The notes below the pieces were generated by a model that saw only the letters and a program-made list of their open reading frames with translations, made no database searches and was not told the DNA's origin. Shown here in pieces: positions 16,312-24,988 of a stretch of DNA of 51,795 nucleotides (its first letter is position 1; every line of letters begins with the position of its first letter). Source of the stretch: Actinomycetes bacterium (GTDB taxonomy: Bacteria > Actinomycetota > Acidimicrobiia > Acidimicrobiales > Ilumatobacteraceae); contig BJGF01000003.1 of assembly GCA_014190295.1 (NCBI GenBank), positions 1-51,795 on the forward strand, written 5' to 3'. Made by a program: the position numbers and the translations under genes.

Positions 16312-17553
16312 TTACTCGCCGCCAGCAGGTTTTGGTTCTTTTGGCAATGCCAGCACTCGCTCGCCGACGATGTTGCGCTGAATCTGACTGGTGCCACCCC
16401 AAATTGTTTCTGAACGCGAGAAAAAGAAACTCGACATCATCGGCGATGCCGGATAACTGGCGCGTCGCTTATCGCGCAACGCACCTGGCCAAGTGCCTGA
16501 TGCCGGGCCGGTGTCAACGAGCATCGAATATGGGCCGTAAATATCCAGCCCGAGTTCCATTGCGCTTTGGTGCATCTCTGACCAGAACATTTTATTGCTC
16601 GCACCCAGCGCCATCACGCCGAAATCTTTGGTGCCAGCAAGCGTCGAACTCAACGAGCGCAAACCATTGAACCGTAAAATTTGAATCTTCTCGTAATACT
16701 TCATCAGTCTTTGGCGAATCGAAGCATCGTTGATTTTGCCGTTTGCTTTCGCCTCCGCGACAAACAATTTATATTCTTCTTCAAATCGGCGATAGCCAGT
16801 TGTCGCACTCATGCCGCGTTCGAAAGCAAGCGTGCTATTGGCGACTTTCCAGCCGTTATTTACTCCACCAACCACGTTGTCTTTTGGGCAACGCGCGTCA
16901 GTGAAGAACACCTCGCAGAACTCTGCTGTGCCGTCTGGTTGTGTGATGCCACGTACTTCAATGCCCGGCTGCTTCATCGGCACCAACAAATATGAAATGC
17001 CTTTGTGTTTCGGCGAATCTTTATCGGTGCGAGTTAGCAAGAAGCAATAATCTGCGTGATGACCCTGTGTCGTCCAAACTTTTTGTCCGTTAATAATCCA
17101 TTCATCACCGTCGAGTACTGCAGATGTTTTGACACTGGCCAGATCACTGCCACTATTTGGCTCGCTGAAACCTTGACACCAACTCATTTTGCCACTCAGA
17201 ATTTTTGGCAGAAACTCTTGCTTTTGTTCTTCGGTGCCCCACTGCAACAATGTCGGGCCAACAAGTGTGTCGCCAAAAAAATCGGCGCGCATCGGTGCAC
17301 CAGCGTTGGCAAATTCTTCAGCCAAGACAACACCCTCTAACGTGCTCAAACCTTTGCCGCCATACTCTTTTGGCCACGTTGCACAAATCCATCCGCCAGC
17401 AAATAATTTGTCGGGCCATGAGGCGTTGAATTCTTTTCGCTCAGCCAATGTCATCTCGTGGTCTTTGTCGAACCACTTCGGTGGAAGGTTGTCTTTGAGC
17501 CAGGCACGAATTTCTTCTCGTCGGGCTTGGGCTTCTGGGGTGTAGGTCAACAT
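16312..17553 (-). CDS. Acyl-CoA dehydrogenase family protein
   Basis: A 413-residue FAD enzyme starting MLTYTPEAQARREEIRAWL. CQGFSEPNSGSDLASVKTSA is the family signature 1 region (core SEPNSGSD). WTTQGHHADYCFLLTRTD follows, and GGTSQIQRNIVGERVLALP is the C-terminal signature. The position of the glutamate base of MCAD-type enzymes (YEGT) is glycine here (IWGGT), so the base must lie elsewhere or the protein is a subunit of a heteromer, as in some actinobacterial steroid-side-chain enzymes. The same frame stays open far upstream, but that part is antisense to the antiporter gene and not family sequence. ATG 17553 is chosen; a GTG at 17559 is possible. Confidence 0.9.
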   Translation of the reverse strand: MLTYTPEAQARREEIRAWLKDNLPPKWFDKDHEMTLAERKEFNASWPDKLFAGGWICATWPKEYGGKGLSTLEGVVLAEEFANAGAPMRADFFGDTLVGPTLLQWGTEEQKQEFLPKILSGKMSWCQGFSEPNSGSDLASVKTSAVLDGDEWIINGQKVWTTQGHHADYCFLLTRTDKDSPKHKGISYLLVPMKQPGIEVRGITQPDGTAEFCEVFFTDARCPKDNVVGGVNNGWKVANSTLAFERGMSATTGYRRFEEEYKLFVAEAKANGKINDASIRQRLMKYYEKIQILRFNGLRSLSSTLAGTKDFGVMALGASNKMFWSEMHQSAMELGLDIYGPYSMLVDTGPASGTWPGALRDKRRASYPASPMMSSFFFSRSETIWGGTSQIQRNIVGERVLALPKEPKPAGGE

Positions 17554-17680
17554 CTCCACAGTCTTACTGGTTTTGAACCATCGAGTCCATCCGCAAACAT
17601 GTGACAAATCGCAATCTGCTCGCAATTTACACACACTGTTAAAACGCCCGCAACATAAGGCTTGTAGCGTTGTGTGAATT

Positions 17681-20350
17681 GTGAAAGCCGACTTTGTTTC
17701 TTTACTTGGCAATACTGCAGCCGCTGGTGGCGTTGACATCAGCCAAGTTTTGCTTGACTTGGCAATTATTTTGATCGTCGCCAAATTCGCCGCCGAAATC
17801 TCAGACCGATTGGCGATACCCGCGGTAATCGGTGAAATTCTGGCCGGAATATTGATCGGCAATTCGGTTCTTGGCTTAGTAAGTACGAATGAGATTTTGT
17901 ATGTAATGTCCGAACTGGGTGTAATTATTTTATTGCTGCAAGTTGGTCTTGAAACTGACGTAATCGAATTAAAAAATGTTGGTCGTGCTTCGTTAATTGT
18001 CGGGATAATCGGTGTCGTTGCGCCGATGATTCTCGGCGTTGGTACTGGAGTGTTATTTGGTAACGAAATTATGCCGTCACTATTTTTGGGCGCCGCATTA
18101 ACTGCCACAAGCATTGGCATCACCGCCAGAGTTTTCGGCGACTTGCGCGCACTGGCAACAGTTGAAGCACGCATTGTTCTTGGCGCGGCTGTGGCAGACG
18201 ATGTCTTGGGTTTAATAATTTTGACGGTAATCACACGCATCGTTGAACGCGGATCAGTTGGCATCGGCACAATCGTTTCGACAACAGCACTCGCGATCGT
18301 GTTTCTGGTTATCACCAGCACAATCGGGCTCACAATATTTCCGGCTCTGTTTTCGAGAATTGCAAAACTCAGTAAATCATCTGCGACGATTCCGGTTGTC
18401 GCAATCGGCATCACGCTGGGCTTTGCTGTTCTGGCCGACGCTGCGAATCTTGCACCAATAATCGGAGCCTTCGTAGCCGGGTTTTCGCTGCGTCGAATTG
18501 TCGCACACGAACGCGTTGAGCGCGATGTCAACTCACTGGGTCAAATTTTCATCCCAATATTTTTTCTAAATATCGGTATCAACACGGATATCTCGAGCAT
18601 GGCCAACACGAAGGTTCTCGGCATCGCCGCTGCGCTTAGCGCAGTTGCTATTTTTGGCAAACTAATTTCATCAGTTGGAGCATTCGGTGTGAGAGCCGAC
18701 AAATTAGCAATCGGTGTTGGTATGTTGCCCCGCGGTGAAGTCGGTTTAATTTTTGCCACGATCGGTTTGCGCACTGGAGTTCTTGATGAAGATTTATATG
18801 GTGCACTTTTGGTTGTAGTGCTTGTAACAACACTGATTGCCCCACCACTTTTGCGTTGGCGCCTTGGCAAAGAACAATCTGCAACTGATGATTCTGATTT
18901 AGTTTCTCAACAACCTGCGAACGGATGGCTCTCGGTAAGCGACGGGGTCATATCCCTAAATGGCACGCCACCTGTGCAACTGCTCGTTGAACTCGGTCTC
19001 GATACTGCACTGCTTGTTTCTGATGCGCGACCAAATGACAAAATGCTCGACTGGTTCGCGCTTCATCGAAATGCAACTCTAAGTTGGAGCACTCAAGCGA
19101 CAATTGGTTTGCTTCGCGTCCTGCGTTATGGCTCGGCTCGATCGTGGCGATTTCTTGACACTATTGGTTTGATTTCTCGGGCATTGCCAGAAGTTGCCAG
19201 CGCAATGTCGGCGCGATCAAGTGATGCCACCGAACTCGATCCAACACATGCGCTTCGGTTTGCCACGGTTGATGCAATTTGTTCAAACGCATCACTTGCA
19301 ACGACCGAATCAGACGAAATAGTTCTTGCCGCTTTTGCCAAAGATATTAATGATGCCGGCGCCAATTGGTCACAGGCCGTGCATCGTTTGGGGTTAGATC
19401 TTGCGACTACTTCTGAAATTAGTCTGCTGGTTGAAGGCAGCGCAATGCTCCACTCAATCTCTCAGACTGAACCATTGCAAATAACAAGTCGATTAGTTAC
19501 TCAGATCGCAAATCATCTGAAAAACCCAAAGACTGTCGAACAATGTAGACAATTGTTGATCGCCCGCGACAACATCAGCGAAACACAACATCTTGCATTG
19601 ATCGAAATAATTACCAGCGTTCAAGAAGTTCTCGCACATCCTGATCTGATTGATTCAAGTTCTAATGATCCACTTGAAGTGCGAATGCAGGCCGCCCAAG
19701 CGCTGGTAACTGACACCAATATTCATGCACGAATTTCAAATTCACCTGCAAGCTATGTGCTGACTCATTCGCCAGAAGAACTAGTTCGTCACGCAGAGCT
19801 TGTCGAGCCACTTCCGCGCCCTGGACAGGCTCGGGTTGCAGTTCGCGAAATGGCAAACAATGAACACGAATGGATGGTAAACATTGCGACCAAAGACCGA
19901 TCGGCATTGTTGGCGCGATTATCTGGTGCGCTTGCGTCTCTTGAATTGAATGTAATCAATGCCGACATTGCGACTTGGCCTGACGGCGCGGTAATTGACA
20001 CATTTATTGTGCGCAGTGCACAAAAACCAAACCTACTCGCGCTCGAAGGCGCGGTTAGAGACTCGTTGCGTGGGCGTATTGCAAATGTGCAACGTGGATC
20101 GCTGAATCTTTCGGTGACGATTGACCAAAGTGCGCATCCATGGCATTCGATCGTTCGCATTGAAGGCGCCGACCGCCAAGGATTGTTGCGTGATATCACC
20201 GCGGGCTTGGCACGAAGCAAAGTAATTATCCACCATGCCAAAATCTCAACTATTAATGCGCAAGTGCACAACGAGTTCGAGGTTTCAGATCGTCTCGGGC
20301 GAAAAATTTCGCTTCAAGCCTGCGAACGAGTTAGGCGCGCGCTTCGTTAA
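17681..20350 (+). CDS. CPA2 cation:proton antiporter fused to a degenerate GlnD-like HD-ACT-ACT module
   Basis: A single 889-residue frame. Residues 20-395 form a CPA2 (KefB/Nha-type) exchanger with about 12 hydrophobic segments, including IPAVIGEILAGILIG and the Asp-Asp of GAAVADDVLGLI near residue 173, the likely ion-binding pair. GMLPRGEVGLIFA is a further family motif. Residues about 470-700 match the central and HD part of GlnD: FLDTIGLISRALPEV, DPTHALRFATVD, and ASYVLTHSPEELVRHAEL. The catalytic HD of GlnD (LLHDIGK) reads AFAKDIND here, so hydrolase activity is probably lost. Two ACT domains follow at about 731-800 (ATKDRSALLARLSGALASL) and 820-889 (GADRQGLLRDITAGLARS). There is no nucleotidyltransferase domain. 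Starts at a GTG; divergent from the acyl-CoA dehydrogenase gene. Confidence 0.88.
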   Translation: MKADFVSLLGNTAAAGGVDISQVLLDLAIILIVAKFAAEISDRLAIPAVIGEILAGILIGNSVLGLVSTNEILYVMSELGVIILLLQVGLETDVIELKNVGRASLIVGIIGVVAPMILGVGTGVLFGNEIMPSLFLGAALTATSIGITARVFGDLRALATVEARIVLGAAVADDVLGLIILTVITRIVERGSVGIGTIVSTTALAIVFLVITSTIGLTIFPALFSRIAKLSKSSATIPVVAIGITLGFAVLADAANLAPIIGAFVAGFSLRRIVAHERVERDVNSLGQIFIPIFFLNIGINTDISSMANTKVLGIAAALSAVAIFGKLISSVGAFGVRADKLAIGVGMLPRGEVGLIFATIGLRTGVLDEDLYGALLVVVLVTTLIAPPLLRWRLGKEQSATDDSDLVSQQPANGWLSVSDGVISLNGTPPVQLLVELGLDTALLVSDARPNDKMLDWFALHRNATLSWSTQATIGLLRVLRYGSARSWRFLDTIGLISRALPEVASAMSARSSDATELDPTHALRFATVDAICSNASLATTESDEIVLAAFAKDINDAGANWSQAVHRLGLDLATTSEISLLVEGSAMLHSISQTEPLQITSRLVTQIANHLKNPKTVEQCRQLLIARDNISETQHLALIEIITSVQEVLAHPDLIDSSSNDPLEVRMQAAQALVTDTNIHARISNSPASYVLTHSPEELVRHAELVEPLPRPGQARVAVREMANNEHEWMVNIATKDRSALLARLSGALASLELNVINADIATWPDGAVIDTFIVRSAQKPNLLALEGAVRDSLRGRIANVQRGSLNLSVTIDQSAHPWHSIVRIEGADRQGLLRDITAGLARSKVIIHHAKISTINAQVHNEFEVSDRLGRKISLQACERVRRALR

Positions 20351-20387
20351 GTTTTGCTTCATTAGGGGCAGAGCCTGCTCGACAGCC

Positions 20388-20393
20388 TAAAGT
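20388..20393 (+). promoter_or_regulatory. -10 box for leaderless FrhB-like transcript
   Basis: TAAAGT ends 6 bases before the ATG at 20400, with no Shine-Dalgarno in between. Confidence 0.45.
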
Positions 20394-20399
20394 TCAAGC

Positions 20400-21590
20400 A
20401 TGACTTTGACAGATAACCCACCGGCCGCAACTGAGCGCTGGACATATCAATGGAAAGAACTTTACGAAGAAGTAATCAACACTGGATTATGCACGGGGTG
20501 TGCTGCTTGCGTTATTTCTTGTCCGCATGATGTGATCGGTTACGAACATGAAGAAGGAAAGTACAAACCATTTCATCTAGAAGAAGATCTTGGTCTTGAC
20601 AATTGCGGTCACGGTGAAAAAGGTTGCACAAGTTGCACACGAGCATGCCCACGGTTTCGCGCATGGGAGCCAGAGGCCGACATGCATTTGTTCGGTCGCG
20701 AACGCAAAGACGAAGAGATGTATGGGCAGTACAAGCAACTTCTTATGGTGCGTGCCGCCGACGAGCAGACTCACAAAAAAGGTCAAGACGGTGGATTCGT
20801 TGGTGCGATGTTGATCTGGTTGTTGAAAAATGACTACATCGACGCGGCGTTGACAAGTTTTGTTGAAGGTGATGGTTCATCATGGAAGGCATTACCTGGT
20901 CTTGCTCGCACGCCCGAAGAAGTGCTTGCATCTTCAGGAAGTCGCTATACATATTCGGCGAATACTTTGGCGATTCGTGATGCACAAAAAGAAGGGCTGA
21001 ATCGTCTTGCACTCGTAGGAATGAGTTGTCAGTCATCAGCACTGCCAATTATGTGGAAGCGCAAAGCCGGAAAGATTGGTAAGCCGTTTTTGTTCAACAT
21101 CGGTTTGCTGTGTTCAAAAACTTTTGATGATGCAATTTTTGAAGAATTGTTCTTGGCGAAATACGGTTTGAAAAAAGAAGAAATGGTCAAGATGAATATC
21201 AAGGGCGTGTTTCAGATTTGGATGCGCGACGGCTCGTACCACGAGATAGATCTAAAAGAGTGTCACAAATGGACACGCGAGGGTTGCAAGATGTGTCCAG
21301 ACTTCGCCGCCGAGCACGCAGATATTTCAACTGGCGGTATCGGCGAAGACAACGACTGGACCCTTTGCGTGGTGCGAACCGAACTTGGCGAAGAAGTAAT
21401 GAATCGAATGATCAAAGACGGATCAATAATCGCCCGTCCGGCAGAAACAGATGCCACGGCGATGAAACTGTTGCGACTCTTAAGCATCGTCAGTCGTCGA
21501 CGCTGGCCAGAGTTCGCCGACAAGGCTGTCAGCGTTGGTGTGCCACCACCCAAGAAAAAAGCCGATGGCACTTTGCCTGCGGCACATTAA
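20400..21590 (+). CDS. Coenzyme F420 hydrogenase/dehydrogenase beta-subunit (FrhB/FdhB) family protein
   Basis: A 396-residue cytosolic iron-sulfur flavoprotein. GLCTGCAACVISCPHDVIG (Cys31, 34, 37, 41) is a [4Fe-4S] ferredoxin motif, and a second cysteine set follows in NCGHGEKGCTSCTRACPRF. The central FrhB N-domain appears as KGQDGGFVGAMLIWLLKN, and the C-domain includes ALVGMSCQSSALP, GLLCSKTF and CKMCPDFAAEHADISTGGIG. In this family electrons pass between ferredoxin-like clusters, FAD and F420. The substrate partner is not shown; no hydrogenase or F420 enzyme is adjacent. It implies an F420-using host. Confidence 0.9.
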   Translation: MTLTDNPPAATERWTYQWKELYEEVINTGLCTGCAACVISCPHDVIGYEHEEGKYKPFHLEEDLGLDNCGHGEKGCTSCTRACPRFRAWEPEADMHLFGRERKDEEMYGQYKQLLMVRAADEQTHKKGQDGGFVGAMLIWLLKNDYIDAALTSFVEGDGSSWKALPGLARTPEEVLASSGSRYTYSANTLAIRDAQKEGLNRLALVGMSCQSSALPIMWKRKAGKIGKPFLFNIGLLCSKTFDDAIFEELFLAKYGLKKEEMVKMNIKGVFQIWMRDGSYHEIDLKECHKWTREGCKMCPDFAAEHADISTGGIGEDNDWTLCVVRTELGEEVMNRMIKDGSIIARPAETDATAMKLLRLLSIVSRRRWPEFADKAVSVGVPPPKKKADGTLPAAH

Positions 21591-21614
21591 CGAGCTTTAA
21601 CAGGCTCTAATTTT

Positions 21615-22397
21615 ATGGACGCTGGCTTTTTTAGAGATGTCTTAACGCTTGTTGCGGGCGTCGTAACCGGAATCATGTCTGGCACATTCGGTGTAGGCGG
21701 TGCAGTTATTTCAACTCCAGCGATTCGAGCACTTGGTTGTTCAGCCGCGTTGGCAGTCGGCACAACACTGCCTTCAATTCTGCCTGGGGCTGTAACAGGC
21801 TCTTGGCGTTATCGCCAAGGCGAACTAATTCGCTGGAGAGTGATTATGTTCACTTCGCCGGCGGGTGTCGTTTCTGCCGTTGTTGGAGCGTGGATTTCGC
21901 CACGCGTGCCGGGTAACGGTCACTTGCTAATGGTGTTGACTGCATTGCTTTTGATGTGGAGCGCGATCAACATGATTCGCGTTGTCGCACCGAAAAATTT
22001 AACTGACGAACATGTCATAACTGAAAAATCACAAAATACTTTGGCGATACTCACTGGCATATTTGCTGGCGGATTATCTGGTCTGCTGGGACTAGGTGGC
22101 GGAATCATCATGGTGCCTCTGTTTCGGCGGTGGCTTGGTTTGCCTATCAAAAACGCAGTTGCTACTTCACTGATTTGTGTAGGTTGTTTTGCAATACCCG
22201 GCACGATCACTCATGCGCTCGAAAATGGGATCGATTGGAGATTCGCACTTTGGCTCACCGCTGGTGTTGTAGTCGGTGCGCCGCTTGGTTCGAAGATGGC
22301 ACTCAAAATGAGCGACAAAAAGTTGCAACGCGTGTTTGGACTATTTTTAGCCGTAATTTCTATCGTCTACGGATTTGGCGAACTTCTGGCTTTATAA
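21615..22397 (+). CDS. TauE/SafE family sulfite/anion exporter-like permease
   Basis: A 260-residue membrane protein with about eight hydrophobic segments in two homologous halves. Each half starts with a glycine-rich loop, GIMSGTFGVGGAVISTPA and GGLSGLLGLGGGIIMVPL, the hallmark of the family. The protein is predicted to move sulfite, sulfoacetate or related anions. The substrate is unknown here. It ends 2 bases before the stop of the convergent UdgB gene. Confidence 0.92.
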   Translation: MDAGFFRDVLTLVAGVVTGIMSGTFGVGGAVISTPAIRALGCSAALAVGTTLPSILPGAVTGSWRYRQGELIRWRVIMFTSPAGVVSAVVGAWISPRVPGNGHLLMVLTALLLMWSAINMIRVVAPKNLTDEHVITEKSQNTLAILTGIFAGGLSGLLGLGGGIIMVPLFRRWLGLPIKNAVATSLICVGCFAIPGTITHALENGIDWRFALWLTAGVVVGAPLGSKMALKMSDKKLQRVFGLFLAVISIVYGFGELLAL

Positions 22398-22399
22398 TT

Positions 22400-23077
22400 T
22401 CAGCGCACTAGTTTTAGTGCCGTTTTGAAAATATCGTCAAACATTTTCTCGGTAAGTTTTCCGGTGAAAGTATTTTGTTGACTTGGATGATATGAACAGA
22501 CGATTTTATATTTTGCGTGATTAACGACAACTCCGTGACCAAACTTAGGTCTTGGACGAATCTTTAATTCGTCACAAACCGCCTGAAACGAAAATAAGCC
22601 CAGGCAGATGATTACTTTTGCGTTGGTTAACATCTCAAGTTCGCGCGTCAAAAAAGAAGAACATTTTTTGCGTTCACCAGGAGTTGGTTTATTTGCAGGT
22701 GGCGCACAACGCACAGCAGAGGTGACCCACGCATTTTGCAAAGCAAGGCCGTCATCGACCGAAACAGAGTCGGGTTGCGAAGCCAATCCTGCCTTGTGCA
22801 TCGCCCTGTACAACCAGTCGCCACTGCGATCACCGGTGAATACTCGGCCAGTGCGATTTGCCCCGTGCGCTCCAGGTGCAAGACCCAAAACTATTATTTT
22901 CGCTCGCTTATCCCCGAAACCAACGATTGGTTTACCCCAATAATTTTCTGTCACATACGAAGCACGCTTTTCGACAGCTACTTTCTCGCGCCATTTCACT
23001 AAACGTGGGCACTTGTGGCAGTCAATTATTTCAACAGCCAATTTATCCAAGCCGTCCAAATTTTTTTGTTTGCGCAC
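22400..23077 (-). CDS. udgB: Type-5 uracil-DNA glycosylase (UdgB)
   Basis: A 225-residue base-excision repair enzyme. IVLGLAPGAHGANRTGRVFTG is the motif 1 region, where type-5 enzymes lack the polar catalytic residue of other uracil glycosylases. GDRSGDWLYRAMHKAGLA follows and is typical of actinobacterial UdgB. AVRCAPPANKPTP and CSYHPSQQNTFTG are the later family motifs, the second carrying the catalytic-loop histidine. Cysteines in CHKCPRL plus AVRC and later cysteines form the [4Fe-4S] cluster. The family removes uracil and other deaminated bases. Confidence 0.93.
   Translation of the reverse strand: MRKQKNLDGLDKLAVEIIDCHKCPRLVKWREKVAVEKRASYVTENYWGKPIVGFGDKRAKIIVLGLAPGAHGANRTGRVFTGDRSGDWLYRAMHKAGLASQPDSVSVDDGLALQNAWVTSAVRCAPPANKPTPGERKKCSSFLTRELEMLTNAKVIICLGLFSFQAVCDELKIRPRPKFGHGVVVNHAKYKIVCSYHPSQQNTFTGKLTEKMFDDIFKTALKLVR
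22405..22420 (+). terminator. Short hairpin after the TauE gene
   Basis: GCACTA and TAGTGC pair perfectly around GTTT, followed by CGTTTT. It lies 8 bases after the tauE-like stop and inside the 3' end of the convergent UdgB gene. The stem is short, so efficiency is uncertain. Confidence 0.4.
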
Positions 23078-23120
23078 AAGACGAGATTATGCGGTACGCC
23101 GATAGTTTGAAGATCTAACA

Positions 23121-23771
23121 ATGAACAGCAAAAAGTCTCATCTCCCAAAGTCGACGCTGATAATCATGGTGCGGCACGGCAAAACGCCGAGTACGGGCAA
23201 GTTGCTGCCTGGTAGGGCCGCGGGACTGCACCTAAGTGATACAGGCAAGCAAGAGGCCCTAGATGTCGCTGGGCGCCTGAGCAAACTAAAAAATGTCTCT
23301 GCTATCTATGCTTCACCTTTAGAGCGTGCGCGCGAAACAGCCGCTCCCACGGCCAAAATTCTTAACCAGAAAGTATTAATAAACAAAGGTCTGCTTGAAT
23401 GCGATTTCGGAGACTGGACCGGCAAAGAATTAAGTAAGTTGATGAAACTTCCTGAGTGGTCGACTGTTCAACGTGCCCCAAGTACATTTCGCTTTCCAAA
23501 TGGCGAGAGTTTCACCGAGATGCAAACTCGAATGACCACGACACTCGATGATTTGAGATCAAAACACAAAGGTGGTGTTGTGATTTGCTTCTCGCATGCC
23601 GACCCGATCAAAGCAGCAGTCACTCATGCCATGGGCACACATCTTGATTTGTTTCAACGCATCGTGATTAGCACTTGTTCGGTTAGCGCTGTTTCATATT
23701 CGGCCTATGGGCCAGTAGTACTGACTGTCAATTCAACTGGTGGCGAACTATCCGAATTGCGCATGTCATGA
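23121..23771 (+). CDS. Histidine phosphatase family protein (MSMEG_4193-type putative phosphomutase)
   Basis: A 216-residue phosphoglycerate-mutase-like protein. The catalytic RHG motif is in MVRHGKTPSTGKLLPGRA, and IYASPLERARETA, LLECDFGDWTGKEL and CFSHADPIKAAV complete the family pattern. The insertion after RHG and its coupling to DUF3090 and SCO1664 genes mark it as the actinobacterial subfamily often found near mycothiol biosynthesis genes. No mshC is seen in this window. It overlaps the DUF3090 gene by 4 bases (ATGA). The substrate is unknown. Confidence 0.9.
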   Translation: MNSKKSHLPKSTLIIMVRHGKTPSTGKLLPGRAAGLHLSDTGKQEALDVAGRLSKLKNVSAIYASPLERARETAAPTAKILNQKVLINKGLLECDFGDWTGKELSKLMKLPEWSTVQRAPSTFRFPNGESFTEMQTRMTTTLDDLRSKHKGGVVICFSHADPIKAAVTHAMGTHLDLFQRIVISTCSVSAVSYSAYGPVVLTVNSTGGELSELRMS

Positions 23772-24283
23772 GTTTGTATTTTGAATTTGATGCAACAGAC
23801 GCATTTACGACTGGTGCACTCGGTGAACCTGGTCAGCGAACTTTTGTTTTGCAAGTTCGTGCAGAAGGACAACGCATCTCAATAAAGTGCGAAAAAGAAC
23901 AAGTTGCAGCAATGTCTGAATACCTGCGCAAACTGCTCGCAGATGCTCCGGATGTTTCGCAACGACCAATTGAAGATGCGATGCAACTTTCAATGCCTGT
24001 TGAACCAGAATTCGTACTTGGCACGGTTGGCTTGGCCTATGACTCGATTAGTGACCGACTAGTCATCCAATTAGATGAAATTGCGATAGCGACCGATGGT
24101 CAAGACTCAGATGATAATGCCGTCTCACTAGACGTTTCACGAATTCGTGCGAACATCACCCGCGGTCAGGCTGCGGCATTTTGTGAACACGCGGACGATG
24201 TTGTTGCTTCAGGTCGACCCACTTGTATCTTCTGTGGTCGACCAATTAATAAAGATGGCCATTTGTGTCCACGAATGAATTAA
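23768..24283 (+). CDS. DUF3090 family protein with C-terminal zinc ribbon
   Basis: A 171-residue cytosolic protein. GEPGQRTFVLQVRAEGQ and FVLGTVGLAYDSISDRLVI are the core DUF3090 motifs. RGQAAAFCEHADDVVASGRP leads into CIFCGRPINKDGHLCPRMN, a short three-cysteine ribbon with a nearby histidine. The family is restricted to Actinobacteria and has no known activity. It is always seen with the phosphomutase and SCO1664 genes, as here. Confidence 0.92.
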   Translation: MSLYFEFDATDAFTTGALGEPGQRTFVLQVRAEGQRISIKCEKEQVAAMSEYLRKLLADAPDVSQRPIEDAMQLSMPVEPEFVLGTVGLAYDSISDRLVIQLDEIAIATDGQDSDDNAVSLDVSRIRANITRGQAAAFCEHADDVVASGRPTCIFCGRPINKDGHLCPRMN

Positions 24284-24984
24284 ATAATTCATCAGCAATA
24301 ATCAGTCACTTGCTTCGCGGCGAGATGCAAATCGAGATGCGCATGCCATATAGCAGTAACGCGACATTTCTTGTCTCGATAACGCTGCAAGACAAAACCG
24401 TAAAAGCGATTTATAAACCAATGCGTGGAGAAAAACCATTATGGGACTTCGCGCCAGGATTACATCGACGCGAAGTAGCCGCCTATCGACTATCTGAAGC
24501 AATGGGATTGAACTGTGTGCCACCAACTGTGTTGCGTGACGGCCCAAATGGAGAAGGCTCGGTGCAGTTGTTGATTGAAGCAAACCCAGACGAACATTAC
24601 TTCACCCTGTTTGAACAGCGTCAAGATTTGCATGATCAATTTCGTGCAATGTGCGCACTCGACATTGTTGCCAATAACACTGACCGCAAGTCAGGACACG
24701 TCTTAGTTGACAAAGACCAACATGTATGGGGAATTGATCACGGATTGTGCTTTGCTGAAGATTTCAAAATTCGAACGGTGATCTGGGAGTTTGGCGGCGA
24801 GGTGTTACCAGAATCTATTCGCCAGGCTGTCGAACCACTGATTACAAATGTGCCACTTGAAGTGGCGACTTTATTGACCGCGCAAGAAGTGATGGCGATT
24901 AGTGAACGAGCCAAATGGCTATTTGACGGTGCGCAGTTTCCGGTTGATCCAAGTGGTCGCCACTATCCGTGGCCACTCGTCTAA
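24265..24984 (+). CDS. SCO1664 family protein, atypical PI3/4-kinase-like fold
   Basis: A 239-residue protein starting at a GTG that overlaps the DUF3090 gene by 19 bases. KAIYKPMRGEKPLWDFAPGL has the putative ATP-binding lysine. CALDIVANNTDRKSGHVLVD resembles a catalytic loop (D-x4-N-x-D-R), and WGIDHGLCF resembles the metal-binding DHG motif. These are shared with phosphatidylinositol 3/4-kinase-like proteins and HipA-like kinases. The actual substrate is unknown. The three-gene set probably works together. Confidence 0.9.
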   Translation: MSTNELNNSSAIISHLLRGEMQIEMRMPYSSNATFLVSITLQDKTVKAIYKPMRGEKPLWDFAPGLHRREVAAYRLSEAMGLNCVPPTVLRDGPNGEGSVQLLIEANPDEHYFTLFEQRQDLHDQFRAMCALDIVANNTDRKSGHVLVDKDQHVWGIDHGLCFAEDFKIRTVIWEFGGEVLPESIRQAVEPLITNVPLEVATLLTAQEVMAISERAKWLFDGAQFPVDPSGRHYPWPLV

Positions 24985-24988
24985 CTAG

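Noticed and set aside
17554-18531. Open frame extending the acyl-CoA dehydrogenase by more than 320 residues at its N-terminus
   Set aside because: It lies antisense to the antiporter coding region, has low-complexity Ser/Thr/Ile/Pro composition and no family similarity. The enzyme has a normal start and length at 17553.
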